From Rhizobium leguminosarum (GTDB taxonomy: Bacteria > Pseudomonadota > Alphaproteobacteria > Rhizobiales > Rhizobiaceae): a stretch of 64,000 bases of DNA. Position 1 is the stretch's first letter, and each line of letters starts with the position of its first letter. The stretch spans positions 124,001-188,000 of the forward strand of contig NZ_CP025015.1 in the NCBI RefSeq assembly GCF_002953715.1. The letters are read 5' to 3'. A program made the translations under genes and the position numbers. The notes below the pieces were generated by a model. That model saw nothing but the letters and a program-made list of their open reading frames with translations, did no database searches and was not told the origin of the DNA. Positions 44,595 to 53,673 of the stretch are shown piece by piece.

Positions 44595-46364
44595 ATGCTC
44601 CTGCGCCTAGCCAGCCAGCGCGTGCGATGGGGAACACTATTCCTCGCGGTAGTGACGGTATGCCTTTGCGTTTGTGTAATCGCTCTAGTTTCAAGGTTGC
44701 GTCTGCAGACGAATCGGTTGGCAAGGCACTTGGAGTTTGAATCGGCGATAAGGGACATCGAGACCTGCTTCAGAGGCGTTGAAACAAGTAAGGTGCCGCT
44801 AAGCTTCCCGACCGAAGCAGCGCTTCGAGTTGTTCAGCGCTTTTTCAATGCCAATCAGTGCACACTGGCACTGGTTGATGGTTCTACCGGGGGAGAGGCC
44901 GACTGTTTCGCCGCAAGTACTCCTGGGCCAATCTGGAACGAGACACGGTTGCTCGATATATTCTGTCGCCTCAAGACGGAGGAACGGATGCCAGTAGTTT
45001 GCACCGTTACAGCACAAAATATTCACCGCTTTGCTTATGGATTTTCTAGCCTGTGTCACATGCTCGCATTCAAAGCTTCCGATGAGATAAGCGCGGTTTG
45101 TTGTCTTCATTATGAGCCAAATGGTCTCCAACTATCCGCCAGCGAGGAGCAGTTTTTTGAACGCGCGATGAGTCGAGTCTGTGAATGCCTTGATCTTCGA
45201 CGTACAAAGACCGAGCGCAATCTTCTGGAAAGGCGGCTGGAACATGCCGAACGCTTGAAAGCGGTCGGCACACTTGCTGGTGGCATCGCGCATGAATTCA
45301 ACAATATACTCGGAGCAATTATCGGCTATGCCGAGACGGCATACAGTCTTCTGCATTGCCCCTCGCGGACTCGGGGTTACGTCGGTCAAATTATCTCCGC
45401 CGGGGACAAAGCGAAGCTGATCATTGGCCAGATCCTTGCATTGAGCGGGAGCCGAGAACGTATAAGCAAGCCCTTCGAGGTCGCCGAGGTAGTATTGGAT
45501 TTAGCTCCATTGTTACGCATTGCGCGTCGCGCGGACGTAGAACTGACTTTCAAAATTGATGAAAGGCGGAAGGTGATCGAAGGATGCCCCTTGGAAATAC
45601 AGCAGATCCTGATGAACCTCTGCAAGAATGCCTCGGAGGCATTTTTGAATAAAGGCCGTATCGAGGTCAGCGTCTCTCGCACTGTTGTCTTAGAATCGAA
45701 GGCACTTACTCATCGCACTTTGCCACCTGGAGACTATGTCCTCCTTTCTGTCTGCGACAACGGCGAAGGCATTGCTGAAGCGGCTCTACCGCATATTTTT
45801 GAACCTTTTTTCACGACACGCTCTCGTATCGGCGGTACGGGACTTGGTCTTGCTACAGTACACGGCCAAGTGTCCGCGCTTGCAGGATATGTTGACGTTA
45901 CATCAACCGTTGGCCGAGGTACGCGGTTCGACATCTACCTACCGTCTTCCCCGAAGGAGCCCGTCATGATTGACAGCCTTTTTGGAGGTTATGATACACC
46001 ATTTGGCAATGGAGAAATCGTCGCAGTCGTGGAGCCTGATCCAACGACGTTGGGAATATATGAAGACAAGATTGCCGCATTGGGTTATGAGCCGGTGGGC
46101 TTTAAGTCATTCGACCTTCTTTGCGACTGGATGTTGAGGGGGAAAGCAGCCGATCTTGTCGTGGCGGACCATTCGTGCCTTCTCACGCGACAACCTGATG
46201 ACGAAGTGCACGAGCCCCTCAAGACGGTGCCCGTTATCATCGTGGGAGGACTTGAATGTCACATGCCAGTTTCGGACGATGACCGGGCAGCGGTCCTTGC
46301 GCTGGCTAAACCAGTCTCGTCGAGAACCATGGCGTATGCAATTCGAACCATGATCAGCACGTGA
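44595..46364 (+). CDS. virA: VirA-like sensor kinase, N-terminally truncated
   Basis: A 589-residue hybrid kinase; Agrobacterium VirA has about 830. It begins just before a single membrane helix (TLFLAVVTVCLCVCVIALVS), followed by the GAF-like linker, H-box GTLAGGIAHEFNNILG (His near 233), N-box LMNLCKNASEAFLN, GTGLGLATVHG and a C-terminal receiver-like domain (EIVAVVEPDPTTLGIYEDKI). The periplasmic sugar/phenolic-sensing region and first helix are gone. It could be a constitutive kinase or a relic; virG is not in the window. Confidence 0.8.
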   Translation: MLLRLASQRVRWGTLFLAVVTVCLCVCVIALVSRLRLQTNRLARHLEFESAIRDIETCFRGVETSKVPLSFPTEAALRVVQRFFNANQCTLALVDGSTGGEADCFAASTPGPIWNETRLLDIFCRLKTEERMPVVCTVTAQNIHRFAYGFSSLCHMLAFKASDEISAVCCLHYEPNGLQLSASEEQFFERAMSRVCECLDLRRTKTERNLLERRLEHAERLKAVGTLAGGIAHEFNNILGAIIGYAETAYSLLHCPSRTRGYVGQIISAGDKAKLIIGQILALSGSRERISKPFEVAEVVLDLAPLLRIARRADVELTFKIDERRKVIEGCPLEIQQILMNLCKNASEAFLNKGRIEVSVSRTVVLESKALTHRTLPPGDYVLLSVCDNGEGIAEAALPHIFEPFFTTRSRIGGTGLGLATVHGQVSALAGYVDVTSTVGRGTRFDIYLPSSPKEPVMIDSLFGGYDTPFGNGEIVAVVEPDPTTLGIYEDKIAALGYEPVGFKSFDLLCDWMLRGKAADLVVADHSCLLTRQPDDEVHEPLKTVPVIIVGGLECHMPVSDDDRAAVLALAKPVSSRTMAYAIRTMIST

Positions 46365-46620
46365 AACCTCAGTCTGGTTGGATTGTCCACACTTTGCGGA
46401 TGAATTTAGATGGATTGAGACCACAAGGGGTGTTGAAAGCGGCGTCCGCAATTCTAGGGATCGACGAGGGCGAAACCATGATTTTTCATTGTGCGAGATA
46501 TAGTGGAAGCGCTTAACATCGATTCCTCAATCGCCCGGTTCCCTCAATCTGCGATGAGATCGCGGCTCGGGGACTGTGTAGACGAGCATGGCGCACAGAC
46601 CTCAGAACCGGTCTTGAGAT
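46365..46620. other. Non-coding segment after virA
   Basis: No gene supported. Confidence 0.35.
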
Positions 46621-46820
46621 CCAATTTCATCAAGATGGGCGGCGTCTGCGATAAATTGCCCAAAGGCAACTCTCGCAAATCCACCTGCCACCAGATCCAA
46701 CCTTCGGCATAGGGAGCGCGCCGCGGCGTATGGCATCGAAGGAATAGCCTCGTCCGGCTCTATTGGCGATCTTGACCAAGCCGTTCGCGGCCTCCCTATA
46801 TGCGTTCGTGAAGGGCATCC
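46621..46820 (-). pseudogene. Possible transposase C-terminal scrap
   Basis: The minus strand reads MPFTNAYREAANGLVKIANR then AGRGYSFDAIRRG, resembling the terminal NAYxE and GRGYSF motifs of an ISL3-type transposase. The following sequence does not continue the match. Confidence 0.4.
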
Positions 46821-46831
46821 GGAAGTAAGTG

Positions 46832-46890
46832 TGTCAATCAGCATCCAAAATTCAAAATTCACCCCTTATCGGCATCCAATTTTTGCACGC
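46832..46890. repeat. IS21-type terminal repeats
   Basis: TGTCAATCAGCATCCAAAAT opens the element end, and a second related unit (GGCATCCAATTTTTGC, 46871-46886) follows, as in multi-repeat ends of IS21 elements. The same first unit occurs inverted at 38318-38343. No istA or istB adjoins it. Confidence 0.6.
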
Positions 46891-46981
46891 CGAAACACAT
46901 CCTAGTTTTCCTCTGCCGATGTGATCTTATCGCTGAGGTCCTTATCCGTCGAGCGCACGCGTATGCGCTAAATACGTGAGC

Positions 46982-48256
46982 TCACTTGCTTAGCCCCCTG
47001 GATTCGGAACTCGCCTTACCTGCAGTCGTCGAGCGCGAAGCCTGCGAGACATAGAACGGGGCACGGCCCCAAACCTCGGACATGATGTCCATTATCTCTG
47101 CATTGGCAGAATTCAGCGATTTCATCGCTTGCTCGTACGACGATCGGCCTACCGATCCGCTTGAGAGCTCATACAATGATCGGCCTTTGTCCCCCGCTTG
47201 CCGGATCGCGTCCGACTCCCAGACGGTTGCTGTCAACAGATCATCCCCCAGGGGTTCCCGCAACATTGCGATGGACTTCTGCTGTGAGACATCACGCGGA
47301 TCGTGCCTTGTCACCAGATATTTGAAGAAATCATGATTTACGGTCCTCCCAGCCCTTTCGATCAGTGCGACGAAATGCGTGAAAGAGTAGAGGGACGAGG
47401 TCATTGACACTATGTCAGGCATCTCAGGGCGGACCGTCACCAGAACGCCGGTTGCTGCTTCATATGCACCCGCGGTCAGAAAGCCTCCATCTCCGCAGGA
47501 TAGAACGACCACGTCATAATCCGCGTCGACTTCCTTGAGCGCAGACACCATCCTGCTGCTAGCGTCCGGGTACTTGAAGTTCTCGCTACGGAAGAGTCGG
47601 CCACAGTCCTCTTCAAAAATAGAGAGTTCGGCAGAACCCGGAACGAGGTGAAGACCATCAAAAAGGGTGGGTTGGATTACGGAGCGGATACTTTTTTGAT
47701 CGTCATCGTAGCGTATCGCCGCATACATGCTCGCATTGTGGACTGGATAACCAAAGGAGTAATAACCGAACATCCCAGACAACGAGCCGTGCGAATCGAG
47801 ATCTATAGCGAGTACGCGGAAACCTTGAAGTGCAAGGCCCTGCGCCAGATAAAACGATGTGGTGGTGCTTGCGGGGCCGGCGACTACCGAGATGATCTGC
47901 AGCTTATCACCCTGGCGCCTCCGCGGGCAAAACTTCAAAGCCTCTTTCGGACGGGACGAAGCGAGATAATCACGGAGTTCGTTGATCTGTCCAAGTGTGT
48001 AGGAGCGTCGTCCTGCGGTCCCTAACTCCGGTGTTGGCCCCAGCCCATCAATTGACAACTGGCGCAGATAGCTGCCCGACACACCGAGAATCTCAGCGAC
48101 CTCGCCCAACGAGAACGAGCGCAAGGTCCTGGGGTCTGGAAATGGTGCTCTGGTAGCCATGCCCTGCGCCTCTATGAGAGCCCAGATACTATCGCCATGG
48201 CGCTGAACGCGCTCCACTATACGCTCTTGATCGACCGGTTTCTCAGAATGTGGCAT
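46982..48256 (-). CDS. RepA/ParA-like plasmid partition protein with degenerate Walker A
   Basis: A 424-residue protein with the layout of RepA from repABC replicons: an N-terminal HTH (FSLGEVAEILGVSGSYLRQL, residues 48-67) and a ParA-type ATPase domain (FRVLAIDLDSHGSLSGMFGY; GFLTAGAYEAATGVLVTVRP). The usual KGGSGKTTT loop is VVAGPASTTT (residues 124-133), lacking both lysines, so ATP hydrolysis is doubtful. No repB or repC follows; IS21 ends lie downstream instead. The ATG at 48256 gives the normal RepA length. Either a decoy paralogue or a decaying copy. Confidence 0.8.
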   Translation of the reverse strand: MPHSEKPVDQERIVERVQRHGDSIWALIEAQGMATRAPFPDPRTLRSFSLGEVAEILGVSGSYLRQLSIDGLGPTPELGTAGRRSYTLGQINELRDYLASSRPKEALKFCPRRRQGDKLQIISVVAGPASTTTSFYLAQGLALQGFRVLAIDLDSHGSLSGMFGYYSFGYPVHNASMYAAIRYDDDQKSIRSVIQPTLFDGLHLVPGSAELSIFEEDCGRLFRSENFKYPDASSRMVSALKEVDADYDVVVLSCGDGGFLTAGAYEAATGVLVTVRPEMPDIVSMTSSLYSFTHFVALIERAGRTVNHDFFKYLVTRHDPRDVSQQKSIAMLREPLGDDLLTATVWESDAIRQAGDKGRSLYELSSGSVGRSSYEQAMKSLNSANAEIMDIMSEVWGRAPFYVSQASRSTTAGKASSESRGLSK

Positions 48257-48399
48257 AAATAGCCTCGTGACGGGTTCTGTAATGAATGACGGTTCTATTA
48301 CGACCTGGGGTAGACAGCAGTCAATATGCTTCGCCTCATTATCGAAGCGGCGCTTCGTCAGTCTCATCTGATGTATTTGTATTGCTCCTCTTCGTGAGA

Positions 48400-48475
48400 G
48401 CGTAGCGAAGCATTTCCTCGGCGACCCGCTCCGGGCTCGGCGTGGGTCAGTCTTCGACCGGACGAATGTTCCTCC
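48400..48475 (-). repeat. Dispersed decayed repeat, copy R2
   Basis: On the minus strand it resembles R1 (37379) and R3 (51530), with the same PAEDEPT-like frame partly preserved (VEDDPTPSPERVAEEMLRYA after correcting a frameshift). It lies upstream of the RepA-like gene. Confidence 0.5.
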
Positions 48476-48773
48476 ATCGCGGCGGCCTTCGCAGGTGAAG
48501 CAATCGATCCAGCGCGCCATGACCTTCGCCGATACCATGTATGTCCGCGAAGCCTGGGCCTTGGAACAACGGCCGTAAACGTCTGCCATGGTCGCTTTGA
48601 CCAAAACGACAACTGTCGGGGCAATTGACACTAAGCGACCGGAATATGGGGCGAGGGCCTTTGTCATTGAGGAGCTGATGGCCGCCGTCAAGGTCTAGCA
48701 GGCTGTTGAAAAATAAGCTGGCCTGGAGGCTTTCGCCGTGATTCACTCGCTTCGTCGATTTTTGGAGTGATGC

Positions 48774-49878
48774 ATGCGCGGCGGCGATGTGAGGACGGGC
48801 GAACTCTTCAGTTATGTCGATCTGGAGGATCGCGTTCGTAAAGATCATCCGCTACGGGCAATTCGGCAGATCGTGAACGATGCGCTCGTTTCACTGGAAG
48901 GGGAGTTCGCTGCGCTTTATTCGCCAATTGGGCGGCCATCGATCGCGCCTGAGAAGCTTCTGCGCGCCATGCTTTTGCAAGCCTTCTATTCGATCCGCTC
49001 TGAGCGGCTTTTGATGGAGCGGCTGGAATACGACCTTCTGTTCCGCTGGTTCGTTGGCATTCGCATTGACGATCCAGCTTGGGACAATTCGGTGTTTTCG
49101 AAGAACCGCGACCGGTTGCTGGAAGGCGACATCGCCGCGAAGTTCCTCGGTGCGATCCTTTCGCAGCCCAAAGTAAAGCGGTTGCTGTCAACGGACCACT
49201 TCTCTGTCGATGGCACGCTGATCGAAGCTTGGGCGTCGATCAAAAGCTTCAAGCCGAAGGACGGCCCAAGGGGCGATCATGGCGAACCACCGTCGGATGC
49301 GGGCGGTCGGAATAAGGAAGCAGACTTCCATGGCGAGAGACGCTCCAACGAGACGCATGCTTCAACGACCGATCCGGATGCGAAGCTTTATAGGAAGGGA
49401 AAAGGCAAGGAGGCCAAGCTGTGCCTCATGGGGCATGGGCTGATGGAGAATCGCCATGGCTTGCTGGTCGATGCCTATCTGACAGAGGCCAGCGGATATG
49501 CTGAACGGGTAGCGGCGTTGCACATGATCGGGCCCTTCACTGAGCGGACACAAGCGATCACGCTGGGTGCCGACAAGGCCTATGACACAAAGGACTTCGT
49601 CAAAGGTTTGCGGTCGATGAAGGTCACGCCCCAATGTGGCGCAGAACATCAATGGTCGCCGCTCGGCCACTGATGGACGCACGACGCGCCATTCCGGCTA
49701 TCGGGTCAGCTTGCGCATCCGCAAGCGCATCGAGGAGGCGTTCGGCTGGATCAAAACCGTCGCCGGGCAGGATAAGACGAAGTTCCGTGGCCGCGACCGC
49801 GTCGTATGGGCCTTCACCTTCGCGGCCGCCGCCTATGATCTGGTGCGGTTAGCGAAACTGATAGCAGTGCTGTCATGA
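48774..49878 (+). pseudogene. IS1182/IS5-type transposase, frameshifted
   Basis: The first frame (48774-49673) has DLEDRVRKDHPLRAIRQIVN, IGRPSIAPEKLLRAMLLQAF, HFSVDGTLIEAWASIKSFKP with the first Asp, and TLGADKAYDTKDFV with the second. Near 49632 an extra A (CCCCAATG) shifts the frame; the Glu region RIRKRIEEAFGWIKTVAGQ continues in the next frame to 49878. The full protein would be about 365 residues. The single-base change looks recent, or programmed frameshifting may act. Confidence 0.85.
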
Positions 49879-50219
49879 GCGCGGCGTCGAATTGCCGCCT
49901 GATTGGCTGCTGGTGGATCGTCGAGGCCGATCTGTGGGATCGGGATTATCTGAACCTGATCGAGCCCGCCACAATCACCATCAGGGCCAACGGTCATGGC
50001 GAGATCGCCTTCGGTGCGATGCAAGCGGGCCTCGATCTCGCCTACAGCACGTCCATGGTCTCCTTCACATGGGCCGGATGCGACGAAATGGGCGAAGTCT
50101 CAGGTGACGGTCATGCCGAATTGCTCGACAGCGGCTCGATCGAGATCACTTTCGCTTATCACAATGGCGACGAGGCCATCCTAAAGGCCAAACGGGAGAC
50201 TTCTTCAACAGCCTGCTAG
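49875..50219 (+). CDS. IS passenger ORF of unknown function
   Basis: A 114-residue acidic protein (LIGCWWIVEADLWDRDYLNL; ITIRANGHGEIAFGA) with beta-rich pattern and no membrane helix. The ATG overlaps the transposase stop (ATGA), and the TAG stop lies within the right-hand CTAG target duplication, so it belongs to the element. Function unknown. Confidence 0.65.
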   Translation: MSAASNCRLIGCWWIVEADLWDRDYLNLIEPATITIRANGHGEIAFGAMQAGLDLAYSTSMVSFTWAGCDEMGEVSGDGHAELLDSGSIEITFAYHNGDEAILKAKRETSSTAC

Positions 50220-50342
50220 AGAAGTTAACCTGACATCGCCCCTTTTCGCTGATCGTGCCTTGGTCGTTGGCACTCTTACTGGTGCGACCGCCGGCAAGGT
50301 CCCCTCCCTGCCCGCCCCTCACGGCATAGCCGCTGGGACGGG

Positions 50343-50762
50343 TTAATTGGTTTCTCTGCGTTCCGCGTCCAGCCAGTTTTCGAGCTTCAGTCCGGGATAC
50401 GCCAGGAAGTCCCGCGTGTTGTTGGTCACCAATACCGTGTCCAGAGCGATCGCATGCGATGCGATCAGTTTGTCGAGATGATCTTTCTTCCGGTCTCTCG
50501 TCGCCATTCGAACCGGACCGTAGGCACGCGCTGCTGCGATCCCAAACGGCTCTACCGTGATCAGCTCGGCCAGGGCGGTGAGATTATCAAGTTCTCGTGC
50601 CGGATCATCGGATGCGGAAACACCATACTCGAGTTCCGCGAAGGTGATGGCGGACATCACCACGTCCCCCACATAGCAACTGGCAAAGCGGCGAGCGACC
50701 TGCTCCGGCTGGTTTTTCATCAGGTAGATACACATGTTCGTATCGAGCATGTAGCGCGCCAT
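50343..50762 (-). CDS. vapC: VapC-type PIN-domain ribonuclease toxin
   Basis: A 139-residue PIN-domain toxin. Acidic residues are in place: Asp in MLDTNMCIYLMK, Glu in TFAELEYGV, Asp in KKDHLDKLIASHA and the terminal VTNNTRDF. Such toxins cut tRNA or rRNA when freed from VapB. The start overlaps the vapB stop (TGATG). It is next to the IS1182 element and probably helps keep the plasmid. Confidence 0.92.
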   Translation of the reverse strand: MARYMLDTNMCIYLMKNQPEQVARRFASCYVGDVVMSAITFAELEYGVSASDDPARELDNLTALAELITVEPFGIAAARAYGPVRMATRDRKKDHLDKLIASHAIALDTVLVTNNTRDFLAYPGLKLENWLDAERRETN

Positions 50763-50998
50763 CAGATCTTATCCCGCTCGTCTTGCTCATGGGACTCTCT
50801 TCCGTCACGCATGAAATCCGGAGAGAAGCGGGCGAATACATCCAGAACGCCGGCCAGGGAGCGATGCACAGGACGGATGCGAAGCTCGTCGCCGATGCGC
50901 TCGATCTCCAACTCAACATCGGTTCGCTCAAACGCCAGTTCCGCCGGTATGCGAACCGCCTGGGAATTTCCATTTTTGAAAGCTTTAGTGGTGTGCAT
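50762..50998 (-). CDS. vapB: VapB-type antitoxin
   Basis: A 78-residue AbrB/SpoVT-fold antitoxin. The DNA-binding N-terminus is TKAFKNGNSQAVRIPAEL, and the C-terminal half (LDVFARFSPDFMRDG) should bind VapC. The ATG at 50998 is preferred over one at 51031 because the fold begins there. Just upstream TGTACGT and ACGTAAA stretches near 51010-51075 give inverted motifs that could serve as its operator. Confidence 0.88.
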   Translation of the reverse strand: MHTTKAFKNGNSQAVRIPAELAFERTDVELEIERIGDELRIRPVHRSLAGVLDVFARFSPDFMRDGRESHEQDERDKI

Positions 50999-52124
50999 GT
51001 CATCAACCTTGTGTGTACGTGGATGTACCATATCCTAGGCTTTCCAAATTGTACATCCTCAGTGTGTACGTAAATGTTTAGCGGTCGGGGCGACGGGGCG
51101 CATCTCGTAACAGGTTGAAGTCGCTCGTGCCGAATCGTGTGCTGGTCCACCCGCCACCGGGTATTGGCCCATTCGGGTCACGGTTCGTTCCTGCCCCGTC
51201 CGAGTCTCGACAGACGAGATATTGAGAGCGCGATGCCGCGCTCACATCTGCAAGGAGCATCCGCAGAAGGCGTATGCGCATCTCATCGTAACATGCCGCT
51301 CTTACGATAGGCCGGTGCTCGCGCCAATGTCGCCGGCAGGCGCGACTTCGACGGCGTAGTGCGAAAGGCGGTGAAATGTTCGCCGCCGATCTGTGTCGTA
51401 TGGAAATTGCGATTGGCATGACGGGCACCTGTGTCGTCGACCGTGACAAAGTGAGTTGTATTGCAGATGTTCAGCAGGATGGCTGATCCCCGCTTTGCGG
51501 CGGTCCTCCGCAACCGACACACCATCATGGGGATCGTTCCTCCCGGCCGAAGACGAGCCCACTCCGGACCGCGGAGCGGATCGCTGAGGAAATTGTCTCG
51601 CTGCGCCTTCACTAAGAGAAAATTCAATGAGGCACGGCCTTCCGATGGAGCCGGTAAGTTTGCTGGCGCGGCAGTTTATTGACTGTTGACGAGCTAATAA
51701 CGATTCTATATCGTCATGACGGAATAAGACAGCAATTGAGCTATAAAACCGTCTGGAGGCAATTGTGGCACATTTTGTGAATCTACGCATGGATCAAAGG
51801 GTCCGACCTCCTTGTCTCGGCGATTGAGAACGAGGGGTCGAGTACATCGGCGTCTCCGGCGAGGAAAACCCTCGACGTCGTCGCCCTGCTCCATCTGCAT
51901 CAAGTCGGCGTCTTCCTGTCACGACGGGACATCGGCACTCTCCCAAAAGAAGGATACTGTCACAATGGCCCGTACCCGCAGAAGCCATTTCAGAAGACGA
52001 GATCACCGGCGTGTATTGTCCGACAGATGGAACGCGCGCCGCGTTTTGAACTCGAAGCAACTCGACCTGATACTTCACGCGCTCATCCCTGGCGCACGAA
52101 GCGTCGGATAACTACTGGTGGAGA
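50999..52124. other. Relic stretch with repeat R3
   Basis: About 1.1 kb with no gene I can support. It contains the vapBC promoter region at the left, repeat R3 at 51530-51608, and short open frames of odd composition (for example 51812-52111). Confidence 0.4.
51530..51608 (+). repeat. Dispersed decayed repeat, copy R3
   Basis: Closely similar to R1 (37379-37454). The frame reads LPAEDEPTPDR and, one frame over, RIAEEIVSLRLH before a stop, so it seems to be the 3' end of the same lost gene. Confidence 0.5.
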
Positions 52125-53198
52125 ATGAAAATGACCTCTAGCTTAAATAGCGGCTCTCCAGCCCCGTCGATCAACGTGCAGCACTGGCTGCGCGGCGATC
52201 CGCTTTCCAACTTCCAGTTCGGCAAGACATACATCCTTGAGTTTATTTCGACTACCTGCAGTAGTTGCGGGCCGTCGCTGTCCCAATTGGCTCAGTTGCA
52301 GGAGGAATACAGCGACATCGGAATTGAGGTCATCGGAATTGCAGCAAATGAGTGGGCTGCAACGGCTGACGAGGCCCTAGCTCAGGTGGACGCATGGGTG
52401 ACCAAATGGCTCCCGAATGCGAACATACGGATCGCGTTCGACTACTCAGGCGAAATGGATAAGGATTGGAAGAAAGCTAGCCTAACTTTCCAAGTTCCAC
52501 AGGCGTTCGTTGTCGACCGAGCCGGCAGCATCGCCTTTATCGGTGATCCGGACATGCTCGAGGTTGTCTTGCCAAAAGTGATGGACGGCAGCTGGCTCGC
52601 CAGCGCGCAAGCAAAAAATGCCGAAGAGGAGCGCATTGCTGAAGCCGAGATCAAAGCTCCGGAGCGCGCGTTGCATCGTCGAATCCGGGCGGCGGCAGAG
52701 ATTGAGGATTGGAAGTCGGCGCTCTCGGCCATTGAAGAGGGCATCAACCTTTTCCCGGACAACTTCATGTTCCACCAGCGGCATGTCGAGACATTGATGG
52801 GAAAAATGCGCGACATGGAGGCGGGCTGGATAGCACTAGACCAATTTGCTCGCACTGCAATTGAACGAAACTCTGAACTTTGGCTTCTCATGGCGATGCA
52901 ACAACTCTTCTATCCCTATGATTACTCAGGCCTATTGGCGGAACGCTTTTCGATGGGCAAGGAGCTCTCCGAACGAATCCTGAGACTGTGTCCGCAGCAC
53001 GATGCTCCTTTACGCTCTTATTCTTACCAGACGATTGCCTTTTTCTACCATGAAAGCGGCGACAATGACCGTGCTGTGGATTTGATCGAACAGGCGTTGA
53101 AGTTTGTGGACGGAGGGTCTCTCCCGGACGTCCAGAAGCAGGAACGGATGGCGCAATTGCTGCATAAACTGGCGGAGTATAAGGGTGGGCAGGGGTGA
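52125..53198 (+). CDS. TlpA/thioredoxin-like protein with helical repeat C-terminus
   Basis: A 357-residue protein. Residues 10-165 form a TlpA-type thioredoxin fold with redox pair C45-SS-C48 (TTCSSCGPSL) and the cis-Pro loop VPQAFVVDRAG. Residues about 185-350 are TPR-like helices (DWKSALSAIEEGINLFPDN; HESGDNDRAVDLIEQAL). No signal peptide is visible, unlike most TlpA proteins, so it may act in the cytoplasm. Start 52125 or 52131. It is followed at once by an IS6 end. Confidence 0.8.
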   Translation: MKMTSSLNSGSPAPSINVQHWLRGDPLSNFQFGKTYILEFISTTCSSCGPSLSQLAQLQEEYSDIGIEVIGIAANEWAATADEALAQVDAWVTKWLPNANIRIAFDYSGEMDKDWKKASLTFQVPQAFVVDRAGSIAFIGDPDMLEVVLPKVMDGSWLASAQAKNAEEERIAEAEIKAPERALHRRIRAAAEIEDWKSALSAIEEGINLFPDNFMFHQRHVETLMGKMRDMEAGWIALDQFARTAIERNSELWLLMAMQQLFYPYDYSGLLAERFSMGKELSERILRLCPQHDAPLRSYSYQTIAFFYHESGDNDRAVDLIEQALKFVDGGSLPDVQKQERMAQLLHKLAEYKGGQG

Positions 53199-53290
53199 TG
53201 TCAGGTTAACTCGCCATGAAGCGATCGGCTGGTAGTTGATGCCAATGACCCAGCCGACTGTCAGCTACAAGCGCCATCGTTTCCCACCTT
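53196..53290 (+). pseudogene. IS6-family left end with transposase N-terminus
   Basis: GGTGATGTCAGGTTAAC resembles the IS6 terminal repeat and is the inverse of GTTAACCTGACATCGCC at 50224-50240. It is followed by MTQPTVSYKRHRFPP, the transposase start, which then breaks into a P450 tail sequence. Confidence 0.7.
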
Positions 53291-53397
53291 TCGAATCAAG
53301 GAAAGCGCGGCGCCGATTCTCAGTGGTGTATTCGGACTTAAAATAAAAATCTGAGTTGTTCTAACAAACTACAGCAAGTCGCATCGCGAAACCGATG

Positions 53398-53584
53398 CGA
53401 TGGCGGACAACTCACAAACGAGCACAAGGAAATCCTTACATGAGATCCTCACCGAAAGAGACCGCCACCGCGGCCATCCCGATTCATCGAGTGCGTCCCC
53501 CGTCTTTCTGGAAGGGGATGATCCTTGCTGCGACCGTGATCGTCCTCGTACCGAGTAGTCAGGTTTCGGCTGAGGACAAGGGGG
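53398..53584 (+). repeat. 187-bp direct repeat, copy A
   Basis: Matches 56878-57064 with three differences in 187 bases, 3.48 kb apart in the same orientation. It contains a ribosome-binding site (AAGGA), a start codon and a signal-peptide-like coding region. Confidence 0.92.
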
Positions 53585-53664
53585 CATGCCTTGCTTATAA
53601 GAATGGGAAGATTGCCGGCAGCGCTTGCCGGTCACCTTCCGCCCTTTCATCGCATAGAGAGTGA
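53440..53664 (+). CDS. Small predicted exported peptide upstream of CYP112
   Basis: A 74-residue ORF starting 10 nt after AAGGA. A basic start, then a hydrophobic segment (FWKGMILAATVIVLVPSSQV) with a likely cleavage site near SA-EDKG, and a short tail with two cysteines (ACLAYKNGKIAGSAC). The first 48 residues are encoded in the duplicated 187-bp unit. It ends 9 nt before the CYP112 start. Unknown function; could also be a chance frame. Confidence 0.45.
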   Translation: MRSSPKETATAAIPIHRVRPPSFWKGMILAATVIVLVPSSQVSAEDKGACLAYKNGKIAGSACRSPSALSSHRE

Positions 53665-53673
53665 AGTGCCATC

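Larger units (their letters stand above)
48695..50219 (+). mobile_element. IS1182/IS5-type insertion sequence with passenger gene
   Basis: Inverted repeats CAGGCTGTTGAA (from 48699) and TTCAACAGCCTG (to 50215) are flanked on both sides by CTAG, which fits the palindromic 4-bp target duplication of the IS1182 group. The element carries a frameshifted transposase gene and one extra ORF. Confidence 0.85.

Noticed and set aside
51762..51780. TGGCACATTTTGTGAA as a second sigma-54 promoter
   Set aside because: The -12 element reads GTGA instead of TTGC, and no gene follows closely.
51812..52111. 99-codon ORF upstream of the TlpA-like gene
   Set aside because: Extremely Arg/Ser-rich, no ribosome-binding site, no recognised family.
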